Virus record (IMG/VR): IMGVR_UViG_3300030060_002320
Coordinates: 1-38,130 of that record
DNA: 38,130 nucleotides
Reading direction: 5' to 3' (one strand)
Source of the DNA: a virus
The notes below the pieces were generated by a model. It ran no database searches. It had not been told where the DNA came from and worked only from the letters and a program-made list of their open reading frames with translations. A program made the position numbers and the translations under genes. Shown here in pieces: positions 1-9,100 of this stretch. The number at the start of each line of letters is the position of its first letter. Position 1 is the stretch's first letter.

Positions 1-78
1 AGCATTCTTTTTAACGGGGGTTTTCTTTTTTATTGACCCGATCCCGCCGTCTGATCCGCCTGATTTTCCCTTACTCAT
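1..78 (-). CDS. Partial small hypothetical protein, cut by left window edge
   Basis: An ATG at 78-76 opens a frame with no stop up to base 1 (26 codons, starting MSKGKSGGSD and becoming Lys-rich). The ATG lies inside the last codons of the HNH gene (8-nt overlap), the usual coupled arrangement in this genome. It is the last gene of the late operon inside the window. If the window is a circular map cut here, joining to base 38130 would add two codons and a TAG, giving a 28-residue peptide. Function is unknown. Confidence 0.4.
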   Translation of the reverse strand, partial: MSKGKSGGSDGGIGSIKKKTPVKKNA

Positions 79-298
79 ACTTAGTTCCTTTTTTTCTATT
101 AGTGGATCTAGACACGATCCTGAGGTTACTTCTAGCGTTCGTGCCGCCTTTACTGGACGGTCTCTTGTGATCTACTTCTCTAGGGTCTCCAGCCTTGAGT
201 CCGACTTTACGTCTCGCTCGGTTAGCTGCGGCTCTCGCTTTGCGGGCCTTAGGAGTACCGTGGTAGTCCCGGTATTCCTTTTTGTAGTTCCTAGTCAT
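71..298 (-). CDS. Small HNH endonuclease
   Basis: A 75-residue basic protein. The motif EVDHKRPSSKGG at residues 41-52, followed by Asn54, Asn58 and Asn67, matches the compact HNH nuclease fold: Asp-His core, then Asn metal and DNA ligands. Free-standing HNH proteins next to the terminase are common in tailed phages. They either assist packaging-associated cleavage or act as homing enzymes. It starts at an ATG two bases after the stop of the upstream 56-residue gene. Being on the TerL side of the genome suggests late expression. The family call is good; a packaging role is inference. Confidence 0.8.
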   Translation of the reverse strand: MTRNYKKEYRDYHGTPKARKARAAANRARRKVGLKAGDPREVDHKRPSSKGGTNARSNLRIVSRSTNRKKGTKYE

Positions 299-299
299 C

Positions 300-470
300 T
301 CAATACTTCTTTCGTTTACCTACGCGAGGCTTAGCCGTCTTTTTAGATTTCTTAAAGTCTTCCTTGGTAGGCCGACCTTTCTCTCCGGGTTTTCTCATCT
401 TCTCCCCAGATCCCGCAGCAATACGCTTACGTTTCGCATTGATATTCGCATATAGACCACGTTTAGTCAT
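300..470 (-). CDS. Conserved small basic phage protein (KRGLYANI type)
   Basis: A 56-residue, very Lys/Arg-rich protein beginning MTKRGLYANINAKRKRIAAG and carrying MRKPGEKGRPT in the middle. This N-terminal pattern recurs in short unannotated proteins of many marine podoviruses and siphoviruses, so it is conserved but has no known function. The longer frame reaching 551 is not the gene: a GAGGAG Shine-Dalgarno lies 7 nt upstream of the ATG at 470, and the extra N-terminus overlaps a separate Cys-rich ORF. Charge suggests nucleic-acid binding (inference only). Confidence 0.75.
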   Translation of the reverse strand: MTKRGLYANINAKRKRIAAGSGEKMRKPGEKGRPTKEDFKKSKKTAKPRVGKRKKY

Positions 471-555
471 TCTTGTTCTCCTCAGGACAGCCACCTGTAA
501 GGTGTTGCTCGCAGTCCTCAGGGTCACCACAGCAGGTCTTAGGTTTCTCATTCAT
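463..555 (-). CDS. Tiny Cys-rich ORF (30 aa)
   Basis: ATG at 555-553, stop TAA at 465-463. The peptide has Cys at residues 8, 9, 15 and 23 (KTCCGDPEDC, then GGCPEE), the spacing of a small metal-binding knuckle. The stop overlaps the start of the next gene by 8 nt, as other coupled pairs here do, and the reading frame differs from the long N-terminal extension of the neighbour. A purine-rich AGAAAGAG lies upstream as a weak ribosome site. Short length limits certainty; the Cys pattern and coupling are the support. Confidence 0.45.
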   Translation of the reverse strand: MNEKPKTCCGDPEDCEQHLTGGCPEENKND

Positions 556-769
556 GACTGTACTCTTTCTAGGTAGTGTAAGTGTTGTATCTTCTTTAGA
601 TGTCTATAGTTATCTCTAACCAATCCTTCACTCTAGATCCTTAAGCCCCCCTTACCCCCCACACGAATGTAGAGTTTAAGGAGAGCTAAGGTTTCAAGTG
701 ATCTTCACCTGAGTCCCATCGCCCCAGATACGCTTTGTATCCATATAGTCACCCTATTAGAATACATCG
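556..769 (-). other. Intergenic region downstream of terminase
   Basis: There are 214 bases between the large terminase stop and the Cys-rich ORF. On the minus strand it holds a possible 16-codon ORF (744-694, starting MDTKRIWGDG, with GGGTG before it), a GC-skewed stretch rich in G runs around 640-660, and the string AACTATAGACATC near 604-616. That string loosely resembles the CACTATAG core of T7-family promoters and could be a late or right-end promoter. I see no clear intrinsic terminator. Confidence 0.3.
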
Positions 770-2434
770 TCATATCCAACTGGGAGGACTAGGTTTACGA
801 CCGATGGAGTGATTCATGAAATTTTCTAGTTCATCCATCAGTTTCTTGTCTTTTCGATGTTGAATCTGATCATCGGCATCCTGAGCCATCTGGTCAGTCC
901 AGTAGGACACAGCCATCGCTAAGACATCTAGACGGTCATCGTGAGCTAAGGCTCCCTTATGTCTCGTGACCCGGCTCATCTGGTACATCAACTGGTATCT
1001 GAGAGCTTTCTCAGGGGGTAGGTGTCGAGTGCTGTCAAAGTCATTCTCAACGACCTTGCGATCTAGGATCAGCCGGTGGCTGTTCATGACGGGTTCTAAT
1101 GTGTCGCATATACGACGTTCCTTGGATGTGCTGTGTCTGACCTCTTCACACGTCACCCTGTAGATCTTTGACAGTACCGGCTTCAGGAGCTGCGTGAACA
1201 TGCCGTCACCGAAGTTACTTTCGATGAGTATCAGGTTGACTTCCTGCTCTTTCGCGGTCATCGCCAGTTGTTTCAGCGTGTCTTCTGAGTATCCTCCGGG
1301 GAGTCCTCCTGCTGAAGTCACGTATAGAAACCCGTTCAGCATCTTGACAACAGCCCAACTTGATTCGTCAGCACCTCGTCCACTGGGGTCTATCGCCATC
1401 ACAGAGCCTGTGTAGGAGGCCCAAGAGCCGTCACCTAGCGTCACAGGGCCGTAGAAGCGATCTCCGGGGAGTCCTACGTTAGGCAGGTCACCGATCATGT
1501 TTTCTGCTGAAGCCGCCCAGATGGGCTTCTGTGGCCCCTCTCTGGAGTTCAGTGACATGATAACGAGGTCGCTCAGCTTCAACGGGTATCTGTCGAGGTC
1601 GCTGAGGCTGGGGTCCAGCATGAACTGGAGGGAGAATCCGGTCCTACCGTAAGAAGCCTCACGCTCCATCAGATCCTCGGAGTCAAACCGTTTAGGGTCT
1701 GTGGGCTGACCAGAAATCTCTTCATTTTCTTTCATTTCCTCAATAATCTTTGGGGCTAGGGTTTCCCCGTATCGAGGTAGTTGTTTTGATTTAGGGTATC
1801 TCGCGGGCCATATGCGAGTCTTAAAGCCTCTTTCAGGCAATGCCGCGTAAATAGAAGACTCAGTCTGCGGAGTTCCGAGGAATAAAATGTTCCCATCAGG
1901 CTTAAGTACCGCGTCAAACTCTTTGATTGATTCACTGAGCTTATCTCTCATCATCTGAGTCTGACTATTGCTCAAGCTCTCCACGTCGTCTGCAATAATC
2001 AAGTCCGCCCTTGCCCCTGTTATCTGCGAGGTAATACCTTTAGACACCACGGACGGGGCGTGAGAAGCGGGTGCTGGGCCTACATCAAAGGCTACCTTAC
2101 TGTTCCTCTGAGATTCAGTAGGTTTAAGGTGCTTCAGTATCGGCATCTCTGTAATAAGACGGAGAGTAAACGTACTGAAGTCATCAGCTCTCTGTTTAGA
2201 CGCGGATACCACGAGGATGTTTTTAGTGGGATCTAGCAGTAACTGGTGAACAACGAAAGCTGAGGTGATCCAAGATTTACCGACTCCACGGAAAGCCTGA
2301 ACGACCCTTCTCTTAGGACCGTTTTGAATGTATTCCGCAATGTCATATTGAATAGGCGTGGGATCTGGAAGATTCAGATGACTCCACGTCAAGTACAGAA
2401 AGTTACGGAAATCTCGAAGTTGTTCGCTCACCAC
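770..2434 (-). CDS. Terminase large subunit (T7 gp19-like, DNA maturase B)
   Basis: A 554-residue ATPase/nuclease that drives DNA into the prohead through the portal. Walker A is AFRGVGKSW at residues 47-55, and Walker B is ADLIIADDVE at about 143-152. The C-terminal RNase H-like nuclease shows MAIDPSGRG (first catalytic Asp) and, later, HDDRLDVLA (last Asp cluster). Size is close to T7 gp19. The start is GTG at 2434 (or the adjacent GTG at 2431) behind AAGG, overlapping the upstream gene stop. The small subunit is two genes upstream, as in T7. Confidence 0.96.
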   Translation of the reverse strand: MVSEQLRDFRNFLYLTWSHLNLPDPTPIQYDIAEYIQNGPKRRVVQAFRGVGKSWITSAFVVHQLLLDPTKNILVVSASKQRADDFSTFTLRLITEMPILKHLKPTESQRNSKVAFDVGPAPASHAPSVVSKGITSQITGARADLIIADDVESLSNSQTQMMRDKLSESIKEFDAVLKPDGNILFLGTPQTESSIYAALPERGFKTRIWPARYPKSKQLPRYGETLAPKIIEEMKENEEISGQPTDPKRFDSEDLMEREASYGRTGFSLQFMLDPSLSDLDRYPLKLSDLVIMSLNSREGPQKPIWAASAENMIGDLPNVGLPGDRFYGPVTLGDGSWASYTGSVMAIDPSGRGADESSWAVVKMLNGFLYVTSAGGLPGGYSEDTLKQLAMTAKEQEVNLILIESNFGDGMFTQLLKPVLSKIYRVTCEEVRHSTSKERRICDTLEPVMNSHRLILDRKVVENDFDSTRHLPPEKALRYQLMYQMSRVTRHKGALAHDDRLDVLAMAVSYWTDQMAQDADDQIQHRKDKKLMDELENFMNHSIGRKPSPPSWI

Positions 2435-2718
2435 TTAACCTTGTTTGCCCAGTGAGCTGCTGACAGTGGGCCTTTGTTAATGTTCTTTCGGTGTCTGGCC
2501 TTAAAGCTTTTACGCTTAGCCTTCATTTTTGCAGACTCGCCCTCCTTAGGTTTGCCAGCAGTCTTCGCCCCTTGTTCACCAAAGCGTATTGTTTTAACTT
2601 TATCGCCTACCTTAGCGACTACTACATGGGACTTCGTTGGGTGATTAGGAGTTCTCTTAGGTTTGTTATACCCAGATACTCCAGTTTTTTTAATCCTTAA
2701 GTCTTTTTTAGCCGCCAC
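2428..2718 (-). CDS. Conserved basic phage protein before TerL
   Basis: A 96-residue Lys-rich protein with the string PNHPTKSHVVVAKVGDK, then KTIRFGEQGAKTAGKPK, and a C-terminal SAAHWANKVKW. This family is frequent in marine phages and has no assigned role. I chose the GTG at 2718 because GGGAG lies 8 nt upstream and the longer frame to 2868 would only shadow the preceding gene. It overlaps that gene by 11 nt and the terminase by 7 nt. Position suggests a packaging or virion accessory; that is inference. Confidence 0.75.
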   Translation of the reverse strand: MAAKKDLRIKKTGVSGYNKPKRTPNHPTKSHVVVAKVGDKVKTIRFGEQGAKTAGKPKEGESAKMKAKRKSFKARHRKNINKGPLSAAHWANKVKW

Positions 2719-3097
2719 CGCTACCACTCCCTGAGTTACCTGATCCAGTTTGATTTCCTGCCATGCCTGAGTTTGACCCTGCTTGTGTTTGATTCTGAAG
2801 TGAGGGCGCACTGCCGGGATTTCTTTGCAAAGTCTGCCGAGTAAATGGAACCGCTCCTCCTCCTCCAAAGCCAGCTTGACGCTGCTCTTCTCGCATCTTG
2901 AATACCCTCAACTGTTTATAGACGTGGTAATCAATAGGGATCATGGGTTCATCTTCATAGTAAGGAAGGTTATGTCCTACACGAACTTCGCCTTGTGAAA
3001 GATCAGGCTCTTCAATTGTCTTGTGAACCCTAGGGGTAAAGTCTTCTCTAGCCGGTTCTACTGATGTCTCATCTACGGGTTTAAACACGCGGATCAT
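2708..3097 (-). CDS. Hypothetical protein with Gly/Ser-rich tail
   Basis: A 129-residue protein that I do not recognise. Residues 1-75 are acidic and mixed (HNLPYYEDEPMIPIDYHVYK around 42-61). From about 77 onward it becomes a low-complexity Gly/Gln/Asn/Ser tail ending in GSGSGGG. It lies between the two terminase subunits, where T7 carries its Rz spanin gene (18.5), but it has no membrane segment or signal peptide and so is not a spanin. ATG overlaps the TerS stop (GCATGA). Confidence 0.65.
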   Translation of the reverse strand: MIRVFKPVDETSVEPAREDFTPRVHKTIEEPDLSQGEVRVGHNLPYYEDEPMIPIDYHVYKQLRVFKMREEQRQAGFGGGGAVPFTRQTLQRNPGSAPSLQNQTQAGSNSGMAGNQTGSGNSGSGSGGG

Positions 3098-3312
3098 GCG
3101 ACACCCTCTTTCATGTTGATATTGAAAGGTAAACTCTTAGCGAGATCAGCCATAGGTTCGTTCTGTTTGAGTCCCGCTTCAATACCGTTGTCTTTTAAAA
3201 ACCCTCTAGCGACGTTAAGGTCGGCTGAGGTGGCTTCTCCAGACATCACTCTATTCAGCAGTTCTTGTGCGACCGCTTTATGCAAGTCACTCATCATTTG
3301 CTCTTCAGTCAT
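3094..3312 (-). CDS. Terminase small subunit (T7 gp18-like, DNA maturase A)
   Basis: A 72-residue, mostly helical protein: LHKAVAQELLNRVMSGEATS then ADLNVARGFLKDNGIE. This layout matches short TerS proteins of T7-like phages (T7 gp18 is 89 aa), which recognise concatemer DNA and stimulate the large subunit. The order holin-like, TerS, two genes, TerL follows T7 17.5-18-19. Start ATG at 3312 overlaps the previous stop (ATATGA) with GGAG 7 nt upstream. The call rests on size, helical pattern and position rather than a hard motif. Confidence 0.75.
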   Translation of the reverse strand: MTEEQMMSDLHKAVAQELLNRVMSGEATSADLNVARGFLKDNGIEAGLKQNEPMADLAKSLPFNINMKEGVA

Positions 3313-3518
3313 ATTTTATCTCCAATGTAATTCATTATGAACGCAGAGACTGCTCCTATTACTCCAGCCGCTCCTAGGAACCACGATTTAGATTGCTCAA
3401 GATCTCGAAGACGTTTGTCGTGTCGATCTAGTTCCTCATCGTGAATTGCCTGTCTAGCTATGAGAGCATCAACTTTTCCCTCAAGCCTTCCAAGAGCAAT
3501 TAAAATCTCATTGTCCAT
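3309..3518 (-). CDS. Holin-like single-TM protein (XhlA-type layout)
   Basis: A 69-residue protein. Residues 1-44 form a charged heptad-like coiled coil (GRLEGKVDALIARQ, DRHDKRLRDLEQ), and residues about 46-65 form one hydrophobic helix (WFLGAAGVIGAVSAFIM), ending in a short charged tail. The layout matches XhlA/haemolysin-type phage membrane proteins, and the slot after the fibre gene equals T7 holin gene 17.5. It may be the holin or a partner of the two-TM candidate at 19861-20076. ATG is four bases after the upstream stop. Confidence 0.6.
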   Translation of the reverse strand: MDNEILIALGRLEGKVDALIARQAIHDEELDRHDKRLRDLEQSKSWFLGAAGVIGAVSAFIMNYIGDKI

Positions 3519-3521
3519 TTA

Positions 3522-3848
3522 TCAGACCCCACTAAAATCAACAAGCGTTGCAGTTTTAGTAGCTCCGCCTGCGGTTATCTTAATTAGTATGTCCCCGTCG
3601 TCTCCAGTTCCAGTCCCGTCAGACATCCAAATAACCGCAGATCCTTCAGCGGGGTTTCCCGGATCGCTGTTTCGTTCTGTAATCTCAAGTCCTGTTGACG
3701 GTGGGATAAGCGAACTAGAGATTAAACCCGCAGTATCTAACTGGACAATTTTACCATCGTTGGAAGCACTTTTCGATGCTGTTTTAGACGCTACTGTCGA
3801 TTGCTTAACGACCCCCGCAGTAAACGCGGAGTCAACTCGCGTAGTCAT
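3522..3848 (-). CDS. Small structural protein, fibre or head-decoration type
   Basis: A 108-residue Ser/Thr/Gly/Asp-rich protein. It starts MTTRVDSAFTAGVVKQSTVA, has NDGKIVQLDTAGLISSSLIP around residues 30-49, and ends DGTGTGDDGDILIKITAGG... LVDFSGV. This is the texture of short fibre, hinge or decoration proteins placed next to tail-fibre genes in T7-like marine phages. AAGGAG precedes the ATG at 3848. No enzymatic motif is visible. A role as virion accessory protein is inferred from context and composition. Confidence 0.65.
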   Translation of the reverse strand: MTTRVDSAFTAGVVKQSTVASKTASKSASNDGKIVQLDTAGLISSSLIPPSTGLEITERNSDPGNPAEGSAVIWMSDGTGTGDDGDILIKITAGGATKTATLVDFSGV

Positions 3849-3902
3849 ATTAGTTCTCCTTAAAGAGTATGCTGTGAATTTTAAGATTTATTAGGACTTG
3901 AA

Positions 3903-6113
3903 TTAACCGCCGATTTCTGTGGCCGTAATAGATGAAATCATAAGCTCATACTCTGGAGCGTTGCCAGAAGTTTTACCACGGTTTGTAAAAACTTTGTTAT
4001 TTGCGGTTCCAGAACACGTAGCTACAAGCGTGTAAGTCACACTAGAAGTTGAAGCAACCGTATCGAAGTATTTAAAATTGCAATGGCAAGGACGCGCTGC
4101 TACGCCGGTGTGAGATATTCCTATGGGAGCTATTCCTCCGATAGAGGTATTAGTCGAAGTATGCCGTAAATAAGAACTATTCCCATCAACTGTCTTTTTT
4201 AGAAGCATAAGAGTGTTATACCTGTCAGAATCATTATCACCAATGTCACCATTCCACATAACATCAATCATGATTTTACTAGAGGAGGCCGCAGGAGTAA
4301 TACTGACGTTCATGTTGGAAATATCGGTCAGTGTGTTTACACCTACATTATCCTCGGATGTTGATTCAGTTTGTGTGTATTGCACCTGTAAAACAGATCC
4401 CGGCCTGCGGTCAATCTGCTTTTTACAAGGAATGTCTTCATCGTTAATAGATGACCAGCCGACATTATAAAATGGTGCTGTAGTATCTTCGTTTTCTAGT
4501 GTATCGACGGTGTAATAACGAAGTCTTGCTGGAGTATCGTTTGCGTCTGGAAGATAACCGCCAACAAAGGGTCCAGTAGAGTCAACCCCTAAATACCCTG
4601 TTCTTTTACTTGTGCCGCCTGAACCTGAGTGAGTCAGCTTGTTGTCAAACCCTCCCCATCCTAAGAAGTGACCATTTGAAGTAAACCCTATACCTCCGGG
4701 TTGACTGGTTAGTCCAATTAAACGCTGAATGCCGTTCTGCCACTCTCTCATGCGAATACCTGAGACATTTTTAACGTCTAGGTTGTTTATGAAGAGATCG
4801 TCAGCCCCAGTGCCTACATTAATCTGTTTACTGTCGGCAATTTGAAGGTTTCCGAGTGTTGAGTCAGCGGTCGTCGAGTAGCCTCCTGAAGCCTCTACTG
4901 CTCCCCCGTAAGTAACTTTAAATACTTGAGAAACCGAACTATCGCTCTGTCCCTTATCGACTCTTAACGCTACGTCAGAAGTCGCAGTTGAGTTGTTTCC
5001 CTGTAGTGATAAAGATACTTCGTTGCTGCTTACTGTTTCAAGAATAGACCCGTAAGCCGTGTGTGAGCTTAAGTCGTGGTTAGCAATTTCAAGAGCAGAC
5101 GAACTTAAAGAAGACGTAGTGTTCGCGGCTACAGCCCCGTCACCAATGATTGCCGTACCATCAACCTGAACTCTAAAGTAATTAGTACCAGTAGCGTCGT
5201 CAGCTTTAATAAAGTCGCCGGTTTGACTGGCTATCTTTTCAAGTTCTAAAGTCGTCGCTGAAGTACCGTTGGCTTGAAAAGGTGCTTGGAAAGAAGTCCG
5301 TGCAATTCCGAAGTTTCTAATAACAACGGACACTCCATTAGCAATCTCTTGAGATTGGCCCGGAGCCGAGTTCATCATCTTAAGCGTGTAAGTACCGCCT
5401 GTTTCTGTTACGTGGTAATCTCCGTCAGTACCGTTCGTGCTGGGACGCTGCATTACTCCAGAGACTTCAACGATGTACAGGTTATTAACGGCTGATCCGG
5501 GTATTGGCGACGTTAGATTAAACACACGGTCGTTCCCGGTAATATCACCAGCAGCCGTAGTCCATGTCCAATACTGAGGTTCAGTAGCTCCGAAAGCGGC
5601 TCCGTATAAAGCTAAGTTATTTACTACTTGCAGAGTCACCGCGTCGTTGTCGTTAGTAGCTGTCCCAATGTTTTTAATGACTCGTCCGCCAGCATTGAAT
5701 TTACCGTCCGTTTCAATGGGAAGAGAAGTATCTGTGTTGTCCTTGGTCTCTTGAACTGAGTACAGAAACTGGTTGTTCTGAGCGTTCATGTCAGACGCTT
5801 TAAGAACTGAGCCGTCTACAAAAGTTCTTGTGAGTTCAGTTATGGGAGTCGCTCGGCCAATCCGAATTAAGTCCGTAGCCGCTATATCAATTCCGCCCTG
5901 AGCTGCGGTTTTAATTTGGATGCTGTTACTAGGAGAAGTCGTCACGGTAAACTGAGCAGAAGTTAAGTCAGTTTCAACTCCCGCCGAGGTGGTCCGAGTC
6001 ACGTAAATGTGTTCAGTAGATACAAATTCTAAAGTTGTCGGAGTGAATAGACCTCCTTGCTGATCGGCTGTCAGATCTCCTGACGTTCCGTAGTCGATAT
6101 ATGAGAATGCCAT
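3903..6113 (-). CDS. Tail fibre protein (T7 gp17-like N-terminus)
   Basis: A 736-residue receptor-binding protein. Residues 1-150 match the T7 gp17 tail-attachment domain: an early SYIDYGTSGDLT, then VLKASDMNAQNNQFLYSVQE at about 104-123, GRVIKNIGTATNDNDAVT and a YWTWTT segment. The remainder is beta-rich, repetitive Ser/Thr/Gly sequence ending in a C-terminal adhesin-like domain (about 560-736), with no similarity I can name, as expected for the host-specific part. AAGGA precedes the ATG. Adsorption to the host surface is the family role. Confidence 0.88.
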   Translation of the reverse strand: MAFSYIDYGTSGDLTADQQGGLFTPTTLEFVSTEHIYVTRTTSAGVETDLTSAQFTVTTSPSNSIQIKTAAQGGIDIAATDLIRIGRATPITELTRTFVDGSVLKASDMNAQNNQFLYSVQETKDNTDTSLPIETDGKFNAGGRVIKNIGTATNDNDAVTLQVVNNLALYGAAFGATEPQYWTWTTAAGDITGNDRVFNLTSPIPGSAVNNLYIVEVSGVMQRPSTNGTDGDYHVTETGGTYTLKMMNSAPGQSQEIANGVSVVIRNFGIARTSFQAPFQANGTSATTLELEKIASQTGDFIKADDATGTNYFRVQVDGTAIIGDGAVAANTTSSLSSSALEIANHDLSSHTAYGSILETVSSNEVSLSLQGNNSTATSDVALRVDKGQSDSSVSQVFKVTYGGAVEASGGYSTTADSTLGNLQIADSKQINVGTGADDLFINNLDVKNVSGIRMREWQNGIQRLIGLTSQPGGIGFTSNGHFLGWGGFDNKLTHSGSGGTSKRTGYLGVDSTGPFVGGYLPDANDTPARLRYYTVDTLENEDTTAPFYNVGWSSINDEDIPCKKQIDRRPGSVLQVQYTQTESTSEDNVGVNTLTDISNMNVSITPAASSSKIMIDVMWNGDIGDNDSDRYNTLMLLKKTVDGNSSYLRHTSTNTSIGGIAPIGISHTGVAARPCHCNFKYFDTVASTSSVTYTLVATCSGTANNKVFTNRGKTSGNAPEYELMISSITATEIGG

Positions 6114-6122
6114 GATTTATCC

Positions 6123-9100
6123 TTATTTGGGAGCGGTGTTAATGTAGAGCTTATCGATTGCCTGTTGAATTCCGGGCATCCTAGCCGCCCAGATTAACGA
6201 TTGAAAGTTCCTGAGATCATTCTGTGACATTTCTTTTCCTTGGAAACCCCACTGAGTTAAATCGCCAAGTCCTTTCTTTACTTTTGTGTACGTGCTAAAC
6301 GGAACTGATCCTGTAAGTGGGTCCAGCCCTAGACCTGTAGTTCTCATTGACGGATCAAATATTGCTTGACCTGTCGTAGCACTAGCGGCTGTGTCTAAAA
6401 GTGCAGGGAAGTAAGCGGCGTATGAAGATTTCATAACTCCCGCTTTAATAAGATTACTGGATGAGAACTTTTCTTTTAAGTAAACTGATCGATCTTTTTC
6501 ACTCATGCCGAGAGATCTGTAATAAGACTGAGCTTGGTAAGTGAGGACTCCGAGTCCTAAAGCCCCCACAACATTTGCAGCTTCATGTGCGTCACCTCTA
6601 GCAATACCAGCGGCTAACTGTTTAGACCTTGATACGAGAGAGAACACACGGTACTGCCCGATGATTTTACCGACAGGTCGGTTGACCCAGAAAGGCGTTT
6701 CACCGAGGCTCTGCCGTTGGACCATGTGGTCACTGTGTCTGCGGAGTGCTAAAGCAAATTTGTTAATAATCGCTTGGTCTTCAACAGCGTCGAGGTTTAA
6801 CCCTTTAACAGTGTATTTACCAAAGATGCCCGGTTCAGTATTCACAAGGTTAGGATCTCTAAGCGACTTCGACAGTCTCGTGATGTCGTCTTCATCTAGA
6901 CCGAGCTGTCTAAACCGCTCTTTAGAGTTCTTCCACCAACCACTGCTTAAAGAAGCTTTTCCGTCTGGGCCTATTCGGTACGCTTCGTTGACAAAGTGTT
7001 GAAAGGAGGATCGCACAGCCCACCGTCTTAAGAACGTATCCATAGGCATAATACCTAAGGGGTTGAGAGAGGCCATGTGTCTTCCGTACTCAAAGTATTT
7101 AGAAGCTCCTGCCGCTAAGTAATCGTCGTCAATCCCCATGTCATCTAAACGCCTCATGAAGTGGTCACCTCTTCGGTAATCCCCTCCAACGCCAGTAAAC
7201 GTTTCAAGACACGCACTGAAGTCATCTCTGAGCGTCGATAAGCCCTGACCCCAGTTCCCGGTTTTAACTCCTATTGCAAGATCTCGAATACCCATCGTAA
7301 AGATCTTTCCAACTTCCCCGAGGTTCAGTTGCTGTAAAGACGCTTGGACTCCTGTACGCATAACGATTGATGCGATTTCCGGAATCTGAGCAAAGCCGAG
7401 TGTCACTCCAATCGTCGCCTGAGCAAACGCACTTGAACCTAACGCAAACTTCATTAACTTGGGATGCCAGAATGCTGGAGATCCTGTGAGGTTGTTATAT
7501 GCGTGTTCAAAGATCGTCTCGACGAACTCGATAGCTTTATCGTCATCACCGCTCGCTTTAGCACTCGCCCTAAGAGCAGACTTAGCTCCTTCAAAGTCAA
7601 TGATGTCTTTGTCAGGGAACATTGCTTTAAGACCTTTACGAACTTCTACTCCACCAATAACTCTCTGAGCGTACTTAGAGACGTTTGGCAGGATGTTGTT
7701 GTTCATGAAGTCGTCTATGTGTACATCTTCACCGTTGATCTTTCCTTGGTATGTTTCGTCAAGGTCAATACGTCTCTTAGCAATCGAAAGGTGAGGCTCT
7801 CTGTCTACGTGAGGAATAATCGCATCAATGAAATCATTTACATCACTCTCAATATTCTTTGCGGACTTGTTTGCGTATGCAGAGTCTTCAGTAAATTCTT
7901 TAATGAGCTGATCTTTAATTTTACTGATGTGAAGCTGAGTGCCTTTCCAACTGCGAGTGGCTTCAGGGTCTAATCCGTAACCTACGATCCTCGAAGCGAT
8001 TCGTCGAGCGTTTGTTCGAGTCAGCTTGGCATCGATGTTTCTTTGGTGTTTAAGGACTGCATCTGTAAAGAAGTCAATAACTGCTGACTTGCCCTTTTCC
8101 CCTCCTCCTGCCTTTTCCACCATCCTAGTAAACGATGCCGTATTCCACCGTCTTGTGAAGTAAGTAAGAGACTCGGGAATCCCTCCGACAAACAGTCCGC
8201 CTTCTTTGCCCAGCGTCAGCATGTCTTTATAGAATTTACGAAGAGCTTCTACGACAATACCCTCGGCTCCCGTTGCTTCCTCACCACTTCTTAAAAGACG
8301 AACAATATCCCTGTCTTCAAGTTTTCGTCCTTCTTTAGCAGCAGCAGTCTTTGCTTCGTTAATCGCGTTGGTGACCCCCGCCACTGCCCGTTCTCTCATT
8401 GTGATGACGTTCGTGGTTACGTTATTCCCACCGTCTCTTGGTCGTTCAAGGAACACTTGTGCAAATCGCCTTGATAAAGCAGAGTTCATCTTTAACAGTC
8501 TGATGGCTGCGGGAGTAAATGCGACGGCAAGTAGAGGGCCGATCACTGGTATGTTTGTTTCTCCGAACTCTGCAAGACGAGCGAGTGTTTCTCTAAATCC
8601 TTTAGTGTGACCCGTCACCGTCAGTTGTTCAGGAGTTTCTCCCAGCTCTTCTATGTTGAGGCCATTTAAATCTTCTTCAGGACCGGCTGCGAGAGGCTTA
8701 CCGTCACTGCTTACCACGACTGCGTCAGGCTCTTCCATTGGATGTTTAGAGGCCACGGCCTGAGGAGCTATGTCGGGGTCTACACTCTGCTCATACTTTC
8801 TCTTCCGCATGAACAGCGACTCACCCTCACCGGGAGTAAACTTTCTACCTTTAATCATTCTAGAAGCTGACTTAAGTTTCATCGTTGTCATATCAGCGAC
8901 GATTGAACCTTCGACTTCAACAGCTTCTTTAGCTCGTCTACGTGCTTCAGTCACGAATTCTTTAGCAAGAGTCTCGGGGTCTTTTACGCCGTTCTTCTTG
9001 AGCCAATTAATAAGTATAAATCTATCTTCTTCACCGCCCAGTGTTCGGGCTGATTTAGCGGTATGTATTTTCCATAGAGCTTTTTCAAGATCTGTGTTTA

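Noticed and set aside
1296-1474. Two partial palindrome matches (CCGGGGAGTCC at 1296-1306 and 1464-1474) in the terminase gene
   Set aside because: Only 11 of 15 bases match, the second arm is absent, and the reading frame (G-L-P-G) differs from the five full in-gene copies. They are explained by codons for Gly-Leu-Pro-Gly.
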